A stretch of DNA of 64,000 bases from Pseudomonas sp. MM213. Its GTDB lineage: Bacteria > Pseudomonadota > Gammaproteobacteria > Pseudomonadales > Pseudomonadaceae. Where the stretch lies: assembly GCF_020423045.1 (NCBI RefSeq), contig NZ_CP081943.1:5952001-6016000 (forward strand). Direction: 5' to 3'. Shown piece by piece: positions 17,965 to 24,490 of this stretch (its first letter is position 1; each line of letters opens with the position of its first letter). The notes under the pieces are model-generated. The model searched no databases, was not told where the DNA came from, and was given only the letters and a program-made list of their open reading frames with translations. The position numbers and the translations under genes were made by a program.

Positions 17965-18351
17965 GTAACCAAGCCTCGGTTCGCTGAATTCATCGACCCG
18001 GAAAGCGGTATCCGCGCCATAGCGAAGCTGATCCTGGCTTACCGTGGCAAAGACGGCATGCCAGGCATTGGCGGGAGCGGCATCGATACGGTGCGGGAGG
18101 TAATCAACCGTTGGGCGCCTGGCGTCGAAAACGACACCGAGTCGTACATCAAGGCTGTTGCTTCGCGCGTAGGGACCGAGGCCAATCAGACGATTGATCT
18201 TCGTAACTTCCGCACCCTGATCGCGCTGACTACTGGAATCATCCCGCACGAAAACGGGTCTGTTCCCTACGCTGCTTCCGTCATCGCCGAGGGGGGCAGA
18301 GAGCGTTGGCTTGATATGCTCGATTCTCACGGCGCTGAACTCAATGGCTGA
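17965..18351 (+). pseudogene. Phage structural protein, C-terminal remnant
   Basis: Plus-strand reading RFAEFIDPESGIRAIAKLIL...VREVINRWAPGVENDT...SYIKAVASRVG...FRTLIALTTGIIPHENG resembles phage structural/virion-associated proteins with a 'GIRAxAKLL ... INRWAPPxEN' pattern. The 5' part is lost: sequence left of about 17965 is the antisense of the PAPS-reductase-like remnant. The two genes are therefore joined head to head at a deletion junction between about 17955 and 17985. The last 25 bp overlap the convergent acyltransferase end. Confidence 0.55.
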
Positions 18352-19355
18352 TGCGCCTTAACCGGTCGCGTCACTTTTTTTGCGTATGTCAGGATTGGTC
18401 TTTCTACCAAATAAAAACTAAGGCTCGATACGACTACAATCAGGGACACGGCTAATGCAAGAGTAAGTGTGCCGCTCATATCAAATGCCACCTTAAGAAT
18501 TGCTACGTAGCAAATAACAATTACATGGCAGAGGTATGTCGAGTAGGACCAGTCGGCCAAACGGTTGAATAAACCAGCGTGCCTGAACAGCTTTTCCTGA
18601 GCTAGGAACGAAAAAACTATAACGGCGCAGGGGATGCCCTGCTTCCACGGACTGTGGGTCACCTCTCCGTAGTGTGAGATTGTCAGCAAAGATAAAATAA
18701 TCCCAATCGCTGAGGCGTAGGTCGGCACCCGGCTTGTGATATTCCGCTGGTGCAATATGGCTATCATGATGCCGAACAGGAATTCATACATGATGCTGTT
18801 GTTGTAAAAAGAAAGATCACCCCCTACCAATTGTGATGCTTTGTTAAGCACAATAATGCCTGCCACTATAGCTAGTGCCCTAGCTCTCGATGGAAGGAAC
18901 AGACATAGAAGGAATATAAGATAGAAGACCATTTCAAAGTTAAGTGTCCATCCGACAGTTACTAGTGGGAATAGACCTATCCCAGATGGGTTTTGCGCTG
19001 GTATGAAGAATAGGCTTTTTAACATAAAGGCCGAATCATATGTCGTTGACATTATTGAGTTCGGTATTGCCAATAGCGATACAGCAGTGATTATGGTGAA
19101 AAACCAATACACTGGCGCGATCCTCGCTATCCTGTGTATGGCAAAGTTTTTTGGTGATAGATTTTGTGCTTGGGTGGAGGTGTAAATTACAAATCCGCTA
19201 ATTATAAAGAATATATCTACGCCGATTGCTCCATATCTAAATAAAAACACAGATATAGGGTCTTGCAGTTTGAAGTTGTACACAACCTGCATGTAATGAT
19301 GGAATACCACCAGCCATGCAGCAAAAGCTCTTAACGTTTGAATCGAATTGAGCAT
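18327..19355 (-). CDS. Membrane acyltransferase, Acyltransferase-3 family (OafA-like)
   Basis: 342 residues with about ten hydrophobic segments. It has the family R-X10-H motif (Arg9 to His20 in LRAFAAWLVVFHH) and the GVDIFFIISGFVI segment. Such enzymes transfer acetyl or other acyl groups to surface polysaccharides, and phages carry them for O-antigen seroconversion. The coding sequence is visibly AT-rich with codon use unlike its neighbours, indicating recent transfer. It is full length and appears intact among degraded genes. The acyl donor and target cannot be read from sequence. Confidence 0.82.
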   Translation of the reverse strand: MLNSIQTLRAFAAWLVVFHHYMQVVYNFKLQDPISVFLFRYGAIGVDIFFIISGFVIYTSTQAQNLSPKNFAIHRIARIAPVYWFFTIITAVSLLAIPNSIMSTTYDSAFMLKSLFFIPAQNPSGIGLFPLVTVGWTLNFEMVFYLIFLLCLFLPSRARALAIVAGIIVLNKASQLVGGDLSFYNNSIMYEFLFGIMIAILHQRNITSRVPTYASAIGIILSLLTISHYGEVTHSPWKQGIPCAVIVFSFLAQEKLFRHAGLFNRLADWSYSTYLCHVIVICYVAILKVAFDMSGTLTLALAVSLIVVVSSLSFYLVERPILTYAKKVTRPVKAHQPLSSAP

Positions 19356-19357
19356 GA

Positions 19358-20176
19358 TTAATTCTTAATGATAGATTTTTGTGGGGCGGTGATTGTCGTT
19401 GATTTTTCGAATTCAGCAAAGCCTGGAAGTATTCTGTTCGGGCAGTTCGGGTCCTCAATGAAGCCGCGACCCGAGCATGCTGTGCAATCCTCGAACAGGT
19501 CGAACCGATCGCAGCACGACAGGCACAGGGTGAAAATGGAAAACAGTTCCTTTTCCCGTAACGCCACGAAGGTCGGCATGTCGCCTGACTCAAGCGCTAG
19601 AATCGAAGCGTCCAGCAGCGCGCGGTAGACATCCGGATCATCCAGTCGTTGGCGTATCCCATCTTCGAAGTTCCGATTCCTTTCTACAATGGCCAGCTTC
19701 TGCCCCGTCTCGGTGTAGATGTAGATGTAGATGTAGATGTAGATGTAGATGTAGATGTAGCGGTCGCGGATCACGCCGTAGTTCTGATAGGCCGCCGTTC
19801 TGATGCGGCGTTCAGGGTCGTCACGGCTGAACTGCGCGAAGAAGTGGCTCGGCCCGAAGTTCTTTTCTGGTGTGCCGAGAAAATACCGGTTCCCGTTGAT
19901 GTAGCCGACGAAGCTGGCAGCCTGGTTGTAGACGTCGTAGTCAGAGGCTGGGTGCATCCACTCCTGTGGATACTCCCCGGCGAAATGACAGTAGGCACCG
20001 GTCAGCAGTTCGACGAGCTCGAAACGTTCAAAGGCATCGATCATGCCGACGCACAGCATGTAGTAGGCGGAGCTCATCAAGCAGCTGTACTGGCTGCTCT
20101 GGTTCTTCCAGTCCTCATGGTTGTTCAGCCGTTTGTGCCACTCGGCCAACATTTCATCTCGGGTGTGTACAGGCAT
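19358..20176 (-). CDS. Unknown phage-island protein with (Tyr-Ile)n repeat
   Basis: 272 residues if started at MPVHTRDEML. An alternative start at 20203 (MSKQYLSLT) adds nine residues, and the frame stays open to 20374. The N-terminal half is helical (SSAYYMLCVGMIDAFERFELVELLTG). A hexanucleotide tandem repeat then encodes alternating Tyr-Ile. The C-terminal part carries LCLSCCDRFDLFEDCTACSGRGF, two CxxC-like pairs that could bind zinc. No family recognised. It ends 2 bp before the acyltransferase start, so the two are probably cotranscribed. Confidence 0.65.
   Translation of the reverse strand: MPVHTRDEMLAEWHKRLNNHEDWKNQSSQYSCLMSSAYYMLCVGMIDAFERFELVELLTGAYCHFAGEYPQEWMHPASDYDVYNQAASFVGYINGNRYFLGTPEKNFGPSHFFAQFSRDDPERRIRTAAYQNYGVIRDRYIYIYIYIYIYIYIYTETGQKLAIVERNRNFEDGIRQRLDDPDVYRALLDASILALESGDMPTFVALREKELFSIFTLCLSCCDRFDLFEDCTACSGRGFIEDPNCPNRILPGFAEFEKSTTITAPQKSIIKN
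19715..19760. repeat. Hexanucleotide microsatellite GTAGAT x ~7.7
   Basis: Seven perfect GTAGAT units and a partial eighth (46 bp). On the minus strand it reads in frame as ATCTAC and encodes Tyr-(Ile-Tyr)7. Unit gain or loss would change the protein by two residues without a frameshift. Confidence 0.95.
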
Positions 20177-20393
20177 GGTCAAGCTCAAATACTGTTTGGA
20201 CATACGGCAATCGAGAAAGCCGTTCGAAGACCAGTCAGGATGACGAATTGCGTAATAGGGAGAGGGTGAACGTCGGCAGAACGCCGTAGATGGATGTTGC
20301 TGAAAAGTCGCTGAAGGCAGCATGGATTCACATGAGTCCACAGCAACCTCCAACAACTTACCACTCAGAAACACCGGGTTTCATTGGGTCAAA

Positions 20394-20427
20394 TGGTGGG
20401 GGCTGGGAGGGATTTGAACCGCCGTCC
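20394..20427 (-). other. tRNA-like 3' fragment (T-arm, acceptor strand, CCA)
   Basis: The minus strand reads GGCGGTTCAAATCC (T-stem and TTCAAAT loop) followed by CTCCCAGCCCCCACCA, like the 3' third of a tRNA. No matching 5' acceptor strand (GGGGGCT) occurs within about 130 bp upstream. The T-stem has a mismatch and the spacing to ACCA is two bases too long. It is probably a degraded phage tRNA or an attachment-site remnant. Confidence 0.45.
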
Positions 20428-20451
20428 TGCCCGTTTGGTGCGGATAGCGTT

Positions 20452-20835
20452 TTATTGGCGTACCGCTGCAGCGACATTTTCTGGAGCGTCGACGACATCA
20501 CCCAGCTTTTCGCGAACTATTGCACGACACACTGCAATCGGTGCCGTCGATCCGCAAGACTCTTCATCGAAGCTTGAGCTGTAATTGGGAGTGCCATCCG
20601 CAGAGGCTGCCCACTTGGCGGCCTGGTAAATTCCAAGTCGAAACCTCTCAAGCAGTGGCCCGCATTGAAACCAATTCGTGGATGGCCCCCACCCATAGAC
20701 GCCCCCAACATTCTCGCCTTCATACCAAGTCCCGCAGATATCGTCGGAAACGTCAGTCGGGGAACAATTGAATGCGGCCTTTGCCACAGCCCAATCCAGT
20801 GCGGGTCCTATTACATCTGAGACCTGTAACTTCAC
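20452..20835 (-). CDS. NinX-like phage protein (DUF2591)
   Basis: 127 residues with a GTG start. It matches the lambdoid NinX/DUF2591 pattern: N-terminal GPALDWAVAKA, central PSTNWFQCGPLLERF, and C-terminal AVCRAIVREKLGDVVDAPENV. The function of NinX is unknown; in phages it lies in the nin region of early genes. The gene looks complete. Family assignment is from memory of the motif order. Confidence 0.65.
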   Translation of the reverse strand: MKLQVSDVIGPALDWAVAKAAFNCSPTDVSDDICGTWYEGENVGGVYGWGPSTNWFQCGPLLERFRLGIYQAAKWAASADGTPNYSSSFDEESCGSTAPIAVCRAIVREKLGDVVDAPENVAAAVRQ

Positions 20836-20999
20836 TACGACCTCTCCAAGTCGGTGCCATGCGCGCTCAACGTGACCTAAGACTTATGGTCTTGACTCGC
20901 AAAAATGAGCGCGGCGGAAATGTGATCAATATTCAGAAATTAAGGCGCGTCTGGCATACACCAGCAAATCCGCACATCGTTGTTTAAGGCGGAAAAATC

Positions 21000-21082
21000 T
21001 CCCCCAAAATGCAACCACAAGCATTTGATTTTATTGGCGTCACAAGGGGGGGTTGGGGCGGGGGTTTTAGGGGGATTTTGCA
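21000..21082. other. G-tract cluster and TCCCCCAAAA motif beside attR
   Basis: The motif TCCCCCAAAATGCA starts at 21000. G-runs follow on the plus strand: G7 (21046-21052), G4 (21055-21058), G5 (21060-21064) and G5 (21070-21074), with loops of 2, 1 and 5 bases. This fits a classical four-tract G-quadruplex. The surrounding 20836-21120 holds no gene that I can see and is probably the recombination arm region of the island. Confidence 0.6.
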
Positions 21083-21120
21083 CCTATCGTATTGATGCAA
21101 AAGGGTTTTAATCAATGCTT

Positions 21121-21149
21121 ATGGTGTCGCAGGCTTTGATGCCGAAAAG
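21121..21149. repeat. attR: 29-bp direct repeat
   Basis: Perfect copy of 16372-16400 in the same orientation. It marks the right boundary of the island and begins the displaced native 5' end of yffB. Confidence 0.9.
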
Positions 21150-21176
21150 GTGCAACGTTTTGCTTGAATCGGTCAA
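21121..21176 (-). pseudogene. yffB: Displaced native 5' end of yffB
   Basis: On the minus strand a TTG start at 21174-21176 reads LTDSSKTLHLFGIKACDT, in frame with the yffB protein through the att core. A GGGGG Shine-Dalgarno lies about 7 bp upstream of the TTG. This is what yffB's N-terminus would have been before integration. It is now cut off from the rest of the gene by 4.7 kb. Confidence 0.8.
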
Positions 21177-21253
21177 GGAATTGCCCCCTTTACAGGTGCT
21201 GGAAAAAAAGGTGACGGATTATGCCATGACCGTCCGGTTAAAACGCAAAACCC

Positions 21254-21345
21254 TGTAGGAGCCGAGCTTGCTCGCGAAAGCGGCAGGTCAGCCACTATCA
21301 ATGTTGAATGTCAGGCCGCTTTCGCGAGCAAGCTCGGCTCCTGCA
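21254..21345. repeat. REP pair between island and antiporter
   Basis: Inverted arms TGTAGGAGCCGAGCTTGCTCGCG and CGCGAGCAAGCTCGGCTCCTGCA. Apart from this repeat, 21177-21463 shows only the presumed native yffB promoter region (minus strand) and the antiporter leader. Confidence 0.88.
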
Positions 21346-21463
21346 GGGTTTGGGGTTTTTTCGAGGCTGGCGACAGCCTGCGACATTGGTACAACGGTCA
21401 ACCCGCAGTCTAAGCGGCTAATATGGCACTTCAATGCTGTCGATTGTCCGGGAACCGCGCTTT

Positions 21464-23095
21464 ATGCAAACCGCCTACACCGTCCTGATCCTGTTGATGC
21501 TGGTCAGTGTTTCGCGCCTGGTCGGACGCGTGATCCCGTTGCCATTGCCGCTGGTGCAAATCGGTGCCGGCGCCTTGCTGGCCTGGCCGACGCTCGGTTT
21601 GCACGTCGCCCTGGACCCGGAATTGTTTCTGTTTTTGTTTCTGCCACCGCTGCTGTTCTCCGACGGCTGGCGCATGCCCAAGCGCGAGCTTTGGCGACTG
21701 CGGGGGCCGATCCTGACCTTGGCGGTCGGCCTGGTGCTGTTTACCGTCGTCGGTGCGGGTTACTTCATTCATTGGTTGTTGCCGAGCATTCCGCTACCGG
21801 TGGCCTTTGCCCTGGCGGCGGTGTTGTCGCCGACGGATGCCGTGGCCGTCTCGGCGATTTCTCAAAACCGACTGCCGACACCACTGATGCACATGCTGCA
21901 GGGCGAGGCGCTGATGAATGACGCGTCGGGCCTGGTGACCTTCAAGTTCGCCCTGGTCGCGGCGGTGACCGGGGTGTTCTCGCTGGCCAACGCCAGCCTG
22001 ACGTTCGTGTTGGTGGCGGTTGGTGGCCTGGCGGTCGGTGTTGCGTTGAGCTGGCTGGTCGGGCGTTTGCGCTCGTGGATGATCGCTCGCGGTTGGGATG
22101 ATCCGGCGACTCACGTGGTCTTCATGTTGTTGCTGCCGTTTGCGGCATACGTGCTGGCCGAACGCCTGGGGGGCTCGGGGATTCTGTCTGCCGTGGCGGC
22201 CGGGATGATGCAGAGCTGGCTCGATCTGCTGCCGCGCCAGACCAGCACCCGACTGCTCAACCGCAGCGTCTGGTCACTGCTGGAGTTCGCGTTTAACGGG
22301 CTGATCTTCCTGCTGCTGGGTTTGCAGTTGCCGGACATCATCAAAGCCGTGGCCAGCCACGAAACGTCGTTGTGGCCAACGCTGCTGTATCGCTGCCTCG
22401 ACGTGGTGGCTATTTTCCTGGTGCTGGTGGTGTTGCGGTTTGTCTGGGTGCAGAGCATCTGGCGATTGTCGGGGCTGCTGCGTCGTTGGCGCGGCAAGGG
22501 CGAAATGACGCAAGTGCCGACGGCGCGCTCTTGCTGGTTGTTGACCGTCGGCGGGGTGCGCGGTGCGGTGACGCTGGCGGGTGTGTTGTCAGTGCCGATA
22601 CTGATGGGGAATGAGGCGTTTCCTGAGCGCGATCTGCTGATTTTCATCGCGGCCGGGGTCATTCTGCTGTCGCTGATTGCCGCGTGTATTGCATTGCCAT
22701 TGTTGCTTCGCGGCATCGAGAAGAGCCCTGACGACAAGCGTCGCAGTGAAGTGCGCGATGCCTGGCGCAAGACCGCCGAAGCCGCCATTCATGCGCTCGA
22801 AACCGAAGAGGCCAATCCGCAGGACGCCGCCCAGGCAGCGCTCGCTGTCGAACTCAAGGCACGGATCATGTCCGAGTATCGGCATCAACTGGAGGTGTTC
22901 AACGATTCGGCGGAAGCCCAGGCGCTGGCGTTTCAGATGGACCTGCTGGAACGGCGTCTGCGCTTGAAGGCGCTGCGGGCGCAACGCCTGGAGTTGTATA
23001 AGCTCAGCCGTCACCACCAGATTGGTGATGACGTATTGCGCGAGGTGCTGGGGGAGCTGGACTTGAGCGAAGCCAATCTGGGGCAGGTGAAATAG
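21464..23095 (+). CDS. CPA1-type Na+/H+ antiporter
   Basis: 543 residues from MQTAYTVLIL (the frame opens ten codons earlier). About 12 membrane segments occupy residues 1-430, with the conserved VLSPTDAVAVSAI and EALMNDASGLV blocks that carry the ion-binding acidic residues, and GGVRGAVTLA near the end of the membrane domain. The last ~120 residues are a charged cytoplasmic tail likely to form coiled coil (EAQALAFQMDLLERRLRLKALRAQR). It would exchange Na+ or K+ for H+ at the inner membrane for pH and salt balance. Monocistronic. Confidence 0.9.
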   Translation: MQTAYTVLILLMLVSVSRLVGRVIPLPLPLVQIGAGALLAWPTLGLHVALDPELFLFLFLPPLLFSDGWRMPKRELWRLRGPILTLAVGLVLFTVVGAGYFIHWLLPSIPLPVAFALAAVLSPTDAVAVSAISQNRLPTPLMHMLQGEALMNDASGLVTFKFALVAAVTGVFSLANASLTFVLVAVGGLAVGVALSWLVGRLRSWMIARGWDDPATHVVFMLLLPFAAYVLAERLGGSGILSAVAAGMMQSWLDLLPRQTSTRLLNRSVWSLLEFAFNGLIFLLLGLQLPDIIKAVASHETSLWPTLLYRCLDVVAIFLVLVVLRFVWVQSIWRLSGLLRRWRGKGEMTQVPTARSCWLLTVGGVRGAVTLAGVLSVPILMGNEAFPERDLLIFIAAGVILLSLIAACIALPLLLRGIEKSPDDKRRSEVRDAWRKTAEAAIHALETEEANPQDAAQAALAVELKARIMSEYRHQLEVFNDSAEAQALAFQMDLLERRLRLKALRAQRLELYKLSRHHQIGDDVLREVLGELDLSEANLGQVK

Positions 23096-23127
23096 CGTCG
23101 CTCGTGCCGGCAAGCCGGCACCTAAAG
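23096..23127. repeat. Solitary degenerate REP
   Basis: A short palindrome TGCCGGCAAGCCGGCA sits between the convergent antiporter and dapC genes. It matches the core of REP arms without the usual TGTAGGAG end. Confidence 0.5.
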
Positions 23128-23135
23128 GTTTGTGG

Positions 23136-24335
23136 TTATTTGCGGCGCTGGATGAAGGCGCGGATGCGTTCAGCGGCTTCCACACACTCGGCCAGTGGCG
23201 CAACCAGCGCCATACGCACCCGACCGGCACCCGGATTCGCACCGTCAACGTCACGGGACAGATAAGAGCCAGGTACCACGGTCACGTGTTCTTCGACGAA
23301 CAGATCGCGGCAGAACGCCTCGTCATCACCTTCAACATTCGGCCACAGGTAAAAACCGCCATCCGGGCGCTGCACGTCCATCACCGGGCCGAGGATTTCC
23401 AGCACCGCGTCGTACTTCTCGCGATACAACGCACGGTTGGCGCGCACATGCACTTCGTCATTCCACGCAGCAACGCTGGCCAGTTGAGTCTGAACCGGCA
23501 TCGCGCAGCCGTGGTAGGTGCGGTACAGCAGGAAGCCTTTGAGAATGTCGGCATCACCGGCCACGAAACCCGAACGCAGGCCCGGCAGGTTGGAGCGCTT
23601 GGACAGGCTGTGGAACACCACGCAGCGTTTGAAGTCCTTGCGGCCCAGTTCCGCGCAGGCGCTGAGCAGGCCGGCGGGCGGGGTTTGTTCGTTGAAATAC
23701 AGTTCGCTGTAGCACTCGTCCGCAGCGATCACGAAGTCGTACTCATCGGCCAGGGCGATCAGCTTTTTCAGGGTTTCGACCGGGATCAGCGCACCGGTCG
23801 GGTTGCCCGGCGAGCACAGGAACAGGATCTGGCAACGCTTCCAGATGTCCGGGGAAACGGCATCGAAATCCGGGTTGAAGCCATTCTCGTCCAGGCACGG
23901 CAGGTAATGCGGCTTGGCGCCGGCGAGGAACGCGGCACCTTCATAGATCTGATAGAACGGGTTCGGGCTGACCACCAGGGCGTCGTCGCCACGGTTGACT
24001 ACGGTCTGGGTGAACGCGAACAGCGCTTCGCGGGTGCCGTTCACCGGCAGCACGTTGCGCGCCGGGTCGAGCCAGCCGTTCGGCACGTTGAAGCGGCGTT
24101 CGCACCACGCGGCGATGGCTTCACGCAGGGCCGCAATGCCGAGGGTGGTCGGATACACGGCCATCTGGTCCAGATTGCTTGCCAGGGCTTCGGCGACAAA
24201 GCTTGGCGAACGGTGCTTCGGCTCGCCGATGGACAGCGCGATAGGGCGCTTGTCCGGGTTTGGCGTGACGCTGCCGAGCAGGGCGCGGAGCTTCTCGAAC
24301 GGGTAAGGCTGCAACTGGGACAGAGCGTTGTTCAT
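23136..24335 (-). CDS. dapC: Succinyldiaminopimelate transaminase
   Basis: 399 residues from MNNALSQLQP; the frame runs upstream through REP DNA. Class I/II PLP aminotransferase with the Lys loop in SLSKRSNLPG and the SPGNPTG motif. It transaminates N-succinyl-2-amino-6-ketopimelate between DapD and DapE. The position next to glnD and map agrees with the P. aeruginosa gene annotated dapC. A related aminotransferase role cannot be excluded from sequence alone, but all other succinylase-branch genes nearby support the call. Confidence 0.88.
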   Translation of the reverse strand: MNNALSQLQPYPFEKLRALLGSVTPNPDKRPIALSIGEPKHRSPSFVAEALASNLDQMAVYPTTLGIAALREAIAAWCERRFNVPNGWLDPARNVLPVNGTREALFAFTQTVVNRGDDALVVSPNPFYQIYEGAAFLAGAKPHYLPCLDENGFNPDFDAVSPDIWKRCQILFLCSPGNPTGALIPVETLKKLIALADEYDFVIAADECYSELYFNEQTPPAGLLSACAELGRKDFKRCVVFHSLSKRSNLPGLRSGFVAGDADILKGFLLYRTYHGCAMPVQTQLASVAAWNDEVHVRANRALYREKYDAVLEILGPVMDVQRPDGGFYLWPNVEGDDEAFCRDLFVEEHVTVVPGSYLSRDVDGANPGAGRVRMALVAPLAECVEAAERIRAFIQRRK

Positions 24336-24369
24336 CGGTAGATCTCGTTCAATGTGGAGGCCTGCCCTC

Positions 24370-24456
24370 TGTAGGAGCCGGCTTGCTGGCGATTGCATCA
24401 CTCCGGTACGACTGACACACCGAGGCGATGCTATCGCCAGCAAGCCGGCTCCTACA
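24370..24456. repeat. REP pair between glnD and dapC
   Basis: Inverted arms TGTAGGAGCCGGCTTGCTGGCGA and TCGCCAGCAAGCCGGCTCCTACA form a nearly perfect hairpin pair. Confidence 0.9.
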
Positions 24457-24490
24457 AAGGACAGGTCTCCACAGGGGGAAATTTGTTGGG

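Larger units (their letters stand above)
16401..21149. mobile_element. Degenerate prophage-type island inserted in yffB
   Basis: 4.7 kb bounded by the 29-bp repeats. It holds an int relic and xis at the left end and phage-type gene fragments, an acyltransferase, an unknown repeat-bearing gene and a ninX-like gene further right. Nearly all genes are on the minus strand, co-oriented with yffB-dapD. Part of it (18.3-19.4 kb) is visibly AT-rich against the GC-rich host. The integrase is internally deleted and structural genes are missing, so it is unlikely to move without help. Confidence 0.88.

Noticed and set aside
18010..18330. N-terminal 110 residues of the 432-codon minus frame
   Set aside because: They are antisense to the phage structural-protein remnant, which shows family-like sequence on the plus strand.
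19649..20269. Plus-strand frame with a (Val-Asp)n run over the hexanucleotide repeat
   Set aside because: It is the antisense of the (Tyr-Ile)n gene, whose orientation fits the rest of the island and which runs into the acyltransferase gene with a 2-bp gap. I keep the minus frame.
20170..20374. Upstream extension of the (Tyr-Ile)n gene to 20374
   Set aside because: The extension overlaps the boundary near the tRNA-like fragment and has no ribosome site; a start at 20176 or 20203 is more reasonable.
20290..20577. Plus-strand frame containing GWEGFEPPSCPFG
   Set aside because: Peptides like this arise from translating the reverse of a tRNA 3' end; treated as the tRNA-like fragment instead.
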